From contig JABMLP010000005.1 of NCBI GenBank assembly GCA_013176395.1, positions 248,001 to 312,000 on the forward strand: a stretch of 64,000 nt of DNA, given 5' to 3'. The stretch comes from Venturia oleaginea. Its lineage: Eukaryota; Ascomycota; Dothideomycetes; Venturiales; Venturiaceae. The position numbers and the translations under genes were made by a program. Below the pieces are notes generated by a model. It saw nothing but the letters and a program-made list of their open reading frames with translations. It had not been told where the DNA came from and did no database searches. Shown here piece after piece: positions 57,630 through 64,000 of the stretch (the first letter of the stretch is position 1; the number at the start of each line of letters is the position of its first letter).

Positions 57630-60257
57630 ATGGATACCCCACCACCTGAGGACCGCCCTCGCTACCCCAGCCTCACGATTGGGATGGAATTTGAGTCTAT
57701 TGAATCTAGGGTAGATGCTATATACGACGCCATCATTGAGGCCCGCGAGAGCTTCAAAGTTGTTACTGGTACTAACCGGTTCTGGTATGCTATATGCCGT
57801 CAACCCAAGGCCGCCAGAGGAGAGAATGATAAGGATAAGTGTCCTTTCAAGGTAAGTCTACAAAATTATCGTATTACGGTGGTCCTAATAGCTTTATAGG
57901 CTCGTATTGCCTTCACAAAAGACTCCCCTCGCCCTGTCCTACGCTCTCTCGTACCTCATAATTGTCCTACCCAGGCTCACGATAGCTGGCGCGCTCCCAA
58001 TAGCGTACGCTACCAGAAGCGCCATAACTTTACGGTAATCGCCAATGATCGCTCAATCAAGCCTAAAAATATCAAGACCAACGCGCGCCTTACAACCGGA
58101 CACACTATCACGTACAATACGGCATGGAGAACCAAGCAGGCTGGTCTTCTTGATCTCGATGGAGACACTAAGCAGCAGTTTGAACTGATCCTACCAATGC
58201 TTCGCTTCCTCAAACAACAGGGCTCTCTTCTCAACGGCGAGATTACTAAGCAGGTTCTTGAGGATGTTACAAACCAGGAATCAGGCTATGATGGCGCCTT
58301 CACACGCGTCAAAAGGAGCGAGGATGGTGTTTTTCAAGCAGCCGCAGTGTTACCTACAGCGATGGTAATTGCCTGGCACCATAATAGGAACCTCCTCGTC
58401 TTTGACGGCGCTCATTGCTCCTCTAAATACGGCGGTATCCTACTTATTGCAACAAGTCTCGACGCTAACGAGAATACACTGGTTTTGGCCTGGGCAATCG
58501 TACCTACCGAGTCAATTGAGTGGTGGTGTTGGTTTTTTGAGCTTCTACAGATCAACCTTATCTCCCGTTACATTACACAGCCATCAGAGGATGACCCGGA
58601 AGAAGAAGAGGAGGATGAACTACGTATCAGCATTATTACTGACCGCGGCAAAGGCCTTGATCCATCTATCGCAAAGTACTTTCCTTACCCTCTCGCTCAC
58701 CACTACTTCTGTACTCAGCACTTGGCAGAGAATGTCTGCAAATACCACGGCCAGGATGTCGAGATCTTGTTCCGCAGAGCGTGTCAAGCCCCTACTAAAG
58801 CCGCCCATTACGCCCTCGTTGAGCAGATTCGCGCCCTCGATAACGGCGATGCCGCGGTTGCATACATTGAGGCTATTGGCGAGAAGGACCGTTACTGTAA
58901 AGCCTACGCGCCACTTACTGAGTATCCTCGGTACAGCCATACAACTTCGAACATTGGAGAGTCAATGAACGCACGTTACCTGGAGGAACGAAAGATGACA
59001 CCATTGCATATGCTTGAGGCTATCTGGACCAAGGAAATGCAGCGAATCTGGAAGCGCGCAACCTTTGACCATGGGAAGGAAGTTATCCACGGCCAACCCC
59101 TTACTCAGTATGCGGCACAGCATCAGTATGACCGCTATGAAGTTGGCCGTAGGATGATTGCCTACACCTCCAGTACATTCGTTGTATTAGTACGGCTTCA
59201 CGACTCACCCGGAGCTCCTGGATGGGTGGTTCACCTCAAAAAAGGTAAATGCGATTGCCTTGAGTGGCAGGACCATCGTCTCCCTTGCGCTCACGCATTC
59301 GCTGCATTTATACATCAACAGCTGGATTTTGAGAACATGTATACAGTCTATCCTCCCACCGTTTATACGAGATTGAACTCTCGTAATACCTACGAGGGAT
59401 CAATGCGCCCAATTGTGTTCTCAAACTTCATTCCAGATGGAACCACGTTGCCAAATGAGGCCGCCCGTAAAGCAGGGCGACCTCGAGAGAAGCGTTATCG
59501 AGTTGACAACACCAATACTCGTATTCGCAAAGATTCTAGGCGTAAGGGTGACACTGCCGCCGCTAGATCTACTCGTAAAGCCAAAAAGCAGAAGCGTCAG
59601 GATGATATTGAGGCCGCCGCCAGTGCAGCTCGAATTCAGAATCGCAAGGATACCTTCGCCCTCAGTGACCGAGTGCGCGCTTTATGCGACACCTCCGACA
59701 AAGAATCTACTCCCAAAAACACTGCCAAATCGACTACTAAACCTACTAAATCTGCCACCAATTCTACGCTTAAACCGGCTTTAAATACAACGCCAAAATC
59801 GACATCTACACGCTCAAAATCGGCCGCTACGGCTGCAGCCCCAATTGCGATATCTGACGACGACGAGCAATCTAGCGATGATGATGATACTGAACCTCTG
59901 CCTTCTACCTCTGCCGCCGCCAATATGACCTTCGTATCCCGCGCAGAAGCCGAAGCTGCAGTTATGAGTGATGAATACGCCATTGCCGAGGCCGCCGAGT
60001 TATACTTGAACCGTGGTGACCCTGATGCCGGTGACGATCAGGACGAGGCTGAATCTCAGCCTAACTCAAGCAGATGGCTTCTAACACCATTCGGCTCTAC
60101 TACTGCTGCTACTCAAGAGTCCCTCCGCCTAACTCCACGGCAAAAGCGCTCTGCAGAGCCATCATCAGTAGAGCCTCCTATTCCGAAACGTATTCGTGGT
60201 CCCTGCGGCATTTGCCGTGATCCAAATCACGCATTTTTGGCATGCCCAAAGCGGTAA
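57630..60257 (+). CDS. MULE transposase with SWIM and zinc-knuckle domains
   Basis: 859 aa; exons 57630-57851 and 57900-60257 (GTAAGT...TATAG, phase 0). The N-terminal FAR1/WRKY-like zinc region has Cys at ICRQ and CPFK plus PHNCPTQAH. The MULE transposase domain (PF10551) has the DDE triad: Asp in LLVFDGAHC, Asp in IITDRGKGL, Glu in SNIGESMNARYLEERK. The SWIM zinc finger is CDCLEWQDHRLPCAHAFA. A long Lys/Ser/Thr-rich linker contains an acidic SDDDEQSSDDDD stretch, and the C-terminus ends in a CCHC knuckle, CGICRDPNHAFLAC. All catalytic residues and the frame are intact. The stop codon sits inside the first unit of the downstream tandem repeat. Confidence 0.95.
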
Positions 60258-60510
60258 TCTCTGTATATATTTTGAACGCAATGCACTGAACTGTTTGAGG
60301 GTTGAATCGCTCAAAAACACCATCAAAATGTCTGAAAGCGGTAATCTCTATACATATTTTGAACGCAATGCGCTGAATTGTGTTGAGGGTTGAATCGCTC
60401 AAAAACACCATAAAAACGTCTGAAAGCGGTAATCTCTGTATATATTTTAAACGCAATGCACTGAACTGTTTAAGGGTTAAATCGCTCAAAAACACCATCA
60501 AAACATCTGT
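60252..60510. repeat. Three tandem copies of an 87-88 bp unit at the transposase 3' end
   Basis: Units start cggtaatctct at 60252, 60339 and 60427; the third is truncated after about 84 bp. Each contains gaacgcaatgc and atcgctcaaaaacacc blocks with scattered substitutions. The first carries the transposase stop codon. The repeats probably belong to the 3' UTR or subterminal region of the element. Confidence 0.9.
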
Positions 60511-60581
60511 ACATTCTTCTCTTTTTGGACTAGTCTCTTTTTTGCGGCGTTGCGGCGTTGAGGCGGCTACATATTTTATTT

Positions 60582-60669
60582 GCAATCATATATAAATTGT
60601 ATGTATATATGTCGTTTGCATATTATGTTTGCAATCGCATACAAATTGTATACATATATGTCGTTTGTA
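60582..60669. repeat. Subterminal direct repeat of the MULE, about 49 bp, two copies
   Basis: Two diverged copies beginning tttgcaatc and ending atatatgtcgtttg lie just inside the right inverted repeat. Subterminal repeats are often transposase binding sites; that role is inferred. Confidence 0.65.
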
Positions 60670-60737
60670 TGTAACTGCAATTTAATGTATGTAACTGCAA
60701 GAAAATCGAATGTATGTTGGTATTCAGCAATTAACCG
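60666..60737 (-). repeat. MULE right terminal inverted repeat (72 bp)
   Basis: Exact reverse complement of the left repeat at 57087-57158, followed directly by the 10-bp target duplication. Confidence 0.95.
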
Positions 60738-60747
60738 ATTCTTTTAT
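60738..60747. repeat. Right 10-bp target-site duplication of the MULE
   Basis: attcttttat, identical to 57077-57086. Confidence 0.9.
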
Positions 60748-61923
60748 GTTACGCTGAACGAGCAAAACAGAGTTATTCGGAAGTAGATTCAACACGAACT
60801 TAACGATAGGAGCCAATGAGCAGAACGAGTGTCACCCTGTGACTTGACTGTATTGACTGCAGAGGTTAAGTACACCGTTGCATCTGCATGCATATATATG
60901 CATGTCAATGCATTCCTTGGCATCTATCACGTGCACTATGCCTGAGGTATCAAGGACTGGCATGCCACTGTTCAACATTTTAGGTAAATTTAATGTTCCT
61001 CGCCTAAGCACGGCCGTTCTTCAAAACGCGCATACATGGATCAAATCTACGCTTGCCAACCTGACGCAGAACTGAAGCTTTCAGAATTTCTGCCAAGTGT
61101 GACTAGCAAATGCGTCATCTATTTCCATCTCCCCTCCATCGCGCCCACCGGTGACGAAACACCCTTCTAAGAGAGAATCGCCCATGCCCATGCCCCTGCA
61201 ATCAAGGAAAGCAGTTTTCCCAAAGAAAGATACATGGCTGCTGAAACACATCAAAAGAGGATATCCTAACTTCGTGGGTTACTTATTAAGTGGCGGGTAC
61301 CTCCGGAGGTATCTTCGCAATGGGAGCTGGAATGCAAAGTAAATATCCTCATTTCGGACATGGGAGTCTATGAATAGAAATAAGAATCGAATCATTGGAA
61401 ATAGAGTAAGTACTATTAGGCTTTTCGTGAATGAGAATAAGTTCTAACATGGATGGATACGAAATGGAAGAAGATGAGATTGGCTTTGCACCTCCTCTTC
61501 TTTCCATCCCACTCAGAACAGCGGCCTTTTCCCTCACCTTCACTCGAGTTTACATCTTGTTTGAAAATCCCTCGACTCAGCATGGAAGTAAATAATCTCC
61601 TTTCGATTCTCAGTTCGAAATGTTCCAGGATTATATCTACGTAGATCTCACATCGAGTGTCTTCAGAAACAAAGGGGAGCTCAATTACCACGTCGCTGGA
61701 AGAACACCAAACGATGGAGAGATCGTGTGAGTGAACAAGCATAAGCACAATTTCTACTTCAGAACATCGAGCACCAAAGTCAACTTAACGTCCGAGCTTC
61801 ATGCTCACACCGTAATATACAGGCCTTCCCATTCAGCCGTCATGCACATGTGATATAATGCTACACAAACAACAATAACGCCACCCAATGCGTATACCAT
61901 CAAGAACAAGAGAATACTTATGG
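60748..61923. other. Intergenic, 1.2 kb right of the transposon
   Basis: No gene supported; short ORFs only. It forms the 3' flank of SEC63 and the continuation of the MULE insertion site. Confidence 0.5.
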
Positions 61924-64000
61924 TTACTCCTCATCGGTATCAGTATCCGTCTCGCTCGTGTCATCATCGCCAGCATCTTCGCCCTCAGTGTTGCTGCCGT
62001 CGCTCTCGTCGTCAGAGTCTTCTGTCTTCTTGACGGCGCCACCGCGAAGTTGGGCCATCTGGCCAGCTATCGAATCTAGTAGCTGTTAGTTTTTAAACAT
62101 AAGGAATAAAGACAAAATATACTAACCCTCGTCGGGTTCACTGATCTCACCGTCATCGACCATTGCTTCCGCTTTGGATGCCTCCTCGACTTCCATGGTA
62201 ACGTGCATCTGAGTGTCGAGGCCTAGATAGCTGTCGCAGACAAGATTCATCTGGAAGGTGTATCGACCAGCCTGTGGAGGTGCGCCAAATTGCATCTTCA
62301 ATGTCTGCACGTTGAACGTCGGCGTGCCATCCTTATTGAACAGCGGCTTGTCGAAAGTAGAGAAGGTGAAAGGTGGAACAGCGATCTTGCCTTGCTTGCT
62401 GTCTGCGAGGAAGATGTGCCATCGTGGGGAATGATCACGTGCAAATAAAGGAGAATGGGCTAAAGGGGGAGCGACACGGTTCTCGTCGTCGTCGGCGTTA
62501 TCGCGCGCATCGAGTTTCTCGAAGTCCTCGAGATCTTTGTCAGTAATGGTTGGAACGTTGACTGAGCCTGGTGGAATGACACGGGCTTTGACGACAAATT
62601 GAACCAGCGAGTTTGGCGTGACAAATTTCTCGCCATGGACCTTGAAGAACGCCTTCTCAACTCTGAGGTATGGGAGTTGCTGTGCGATGACGGCCGCTCT
62701 CTGGTACTGCTCGCCAGTCATATGGCCCGCGCCAACGACTTTACTTTTTCGTATCGAGGCTGGGAGTGCCATGAATTGTTGTACCGACCAGTGTTTGCGC
62801 GCACCTTCACCCTCGATAGCTTCAACGACCTTGGGTGTGAAATGAGGAAGTTGCAAGAGAGGCGAGGATCCCGGTGGAATTGCCTGGATAAGACACTGCG
62901 AGAGGTTGTAGGAAGCAAGGACGGGTGCGGTGGCTCCAAAATGGAGTGCAATGACGGTGAAGGCCTCGTTGAGCTTGTGAGCGACAACAGCAGACTCGAA
63001 CTTTTCTACATATTATCAGCATGGAGCTCGGTTTTAAGGCCAAAAACCACACTTACCAGTGTTAAGATCCTCGCTGTCCAGCTCAATGTTTCCGAGATGC
63101 GCCCAAACGAGAGCAAGAGCTTTTCGACGAGAGCCTTCGTCCATGTCCTGTAGTTGTTTTCGAGCCTTAACACTCAGACCTGCAGCGAGTGGTGTCGAGT
63201 GTCCTGGCGCAAGCACTCTCTGTTCGATCTTTGAAAGACCAGAGTCCGCTTTCTCGCCTGCGAGCAATTCGTTGTACTCCTCGCCACCACTAACAGCTGT
63301 AATGATGCCTGCGGCGTCTATATCTTCCTTGAAGGCCTGGAAAAGAGTTCCAGCACTGTTGACCAAAATTCCTTCCTTTGTCGTCTTTTGCGATCCGTAC
63401 CACCACTTTCCGACATAGTATGGGAGGACAATGGCTAGGAGAGAAATGTAAAAGAGTAAAACGTATTTGCCATTGCCGTCTGTGATAATGAACACAGGAA
63501 GGGCGATTCCAATGCTGAAGCTCTGCTTTCCGTCTGGATGTCCGAATTCGAGGAAATTCCTTCGAACCTCTTCGTCTGTGAGGGCCTTGAACGCCTTTGT
63601 GATTTCGACCCAGTGCTCGTTGATCGTTTCAATGGTCTCATTTCTAGCAGGATCCGGTCTTCGTTTATCGGGGTGTTCTGTCAGGGAGAGCTTGCGGTAG
63701 AACGACTTGATCTGTTTCTCGGTCGCAGACTGCAGTATTGTCAGTAACTTGTCCTGACTTTTTGATTTGACATGTGCTTACCCTCGACACACCAAGAACA
63801 TCGTATGGATCCCATATCTTTGTGACTGTGCGTGCCGTGACTATGATCAAATAGACCATGAAGGCAATCAGAAGCCATCCTCCAATGCTGACGATGGCGC
63901 GCTTGATCTTGCGCTCTTTCCGCTTCTGCTTCGCCTTCAGCTTCGCGATTATATCAGCATGATCTGGTTGGTAGTCGGAATGTATCCTGGGAGCGGTAGT
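61924..64000 (-). CDS. SEC63: SEC63-like ER translocation protein, 5' end outside window
   Basis: 640 residues visible; exons 63782->64000, 63057-63729, 62127-63005 and 61924-62075, phases exact. Sec63 is an ER membrane J-protein that recruits BiP to the Sec61 channel for post-translational import. Seen here: a basic cytosolic segment, membrane helix IVSIGGWLLIAFMVYLIIV, a J domain with DPYDVLGVS and TEHPDKRRPD (HPD motif interrupted by an intron before it), a further membrane helix YVLLFYISLLAIVLPYYVG, the Sec63/Brl domain (AVVAHKLNEAFTVIALHF, FPCAAT-like regions, PHFTPKVVEAIEG, MEVEE) and a very acidic C-terminal tail (DSDDESD, DTDTDEE). The missing N-terminus would hold the lumenal start and first helix. 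Confidence 0.95.

Larger units (their letters stand above)
57087..60737 (+). mobile_element. Complete Mutator-like element (MULE)
   Basis: A 3651-bp DNA transposon bounded by 72-bp terminal inverted repeats that are identical as read (57087-57158 and 60666-60737) and flanked by a 10-bp target duplication, within the 8-11 bp range of MULEs. Because flanking bases match by chance the borders could shift by one or two bases (73-bp repeats with an 8-bp duplication). It carries one intact transposase gene, subterminal ttgcagttacatac repeats on the left, and tandem repeats on the right. Perfect inverted repeats, an intact duplication and an open reading frame indicate recent, possibly still autonomous, insertion. 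Confidence 0.95.

Overview
The window is nuclear DNA of a filamentous ascomycete (Pezizomycotina). The class is not certain; a Dothideomycete-like, plant-associated or saprotrophic fungus is my guess. The evidence is short GT-AG introns of about 45-150 bp in most genes, a MOCS1-type molybdopterin locus, a LAMMER kinase, RSE1/SF3B3, MSS51 and SEC63 homologues, a bZIP/DUF3425 regulator, and secreted plant-polymer enzymes (an AA9 monooxygenase and a cutinase). No bacterial operon logic, rRNA, tRNA or CRISPR was seen.

Layout. 1-1.4 kb: 3' part of a FET3-type multicopper ferroxidase with a one-base frame break at its type-1 copper site. 3.1-8.9 kb: molybdopterin step-1 locus on the minus strand, in which MoaA (MOCS1A) ends in a double glycine whose stop codon lies inside a 5' splice site. 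Splicing there gives an in-frame fusion to a 1363-codon ORF made of about 1050 residues of Trp-containing repeats plus a MoaC domain (MOCS1B). 9.3-10.7 kb: YDG/SRA-domain protein. 11.3-12.3 kb: AA9 copper monooxygenase with a frameshift. 14.1-18.5 kb: two short-chain dehydrogenases (one with a premature stop) flanking a small secreted protein. 20.4-22.7 kb: LAMMER kinase. 23.9-25.6 kb: D-arabinono-1,4-lactone oxidase. 26.2-27.4 kb: single-pass membrane protein. 28.0-28.1 kb: 14-bp minisatellite. 28.7-33.1 kb: small secreted proteins, including one with the cysteine spacing of CS-alpha-beta defensins, and a cutinase. 33.2-39.6 kb: a third SDR, a bZIP/DUF3425 factor, a solo SH3 protein and a sugar-type MFS transporter. 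40.7-42.9 kb: F-box protein whose frame continues 62 codons past a TGA-CTA stop. 43.2-49.2 kb: divergently transcribed MSS51 and RSE1. 49.6-54.2 kb: proline-rich protein and a DUF2235 hydrolase that needs an 11-nt micro-exon. 54.2-61.9 kb: gene-poor stretch holding one complete Mutator-like transposon with 72-bp identical inverted repeats and a 10-bp target duplication. 61.9-64 kb: 3' part of SEC63.

The conserved cellular genes all have intact, phase-consistent exon models. The breaks (FET3, AA9, one SDR, possibly the F-box gene) lie in accessory genes. That could mean real decay, or single-base assembly errors in the first three; read evidence would decide. Exon coordinates were derived by hand from splice-site phase and conserved motifs, without transcripts. 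I found no clearly unprecedented multi-gene system. The strongest candidates for new biology are the MOCS1 locus with its giant repeat insert, the TGA-CTA extension, the defensin-like peptide and the very young MULE.
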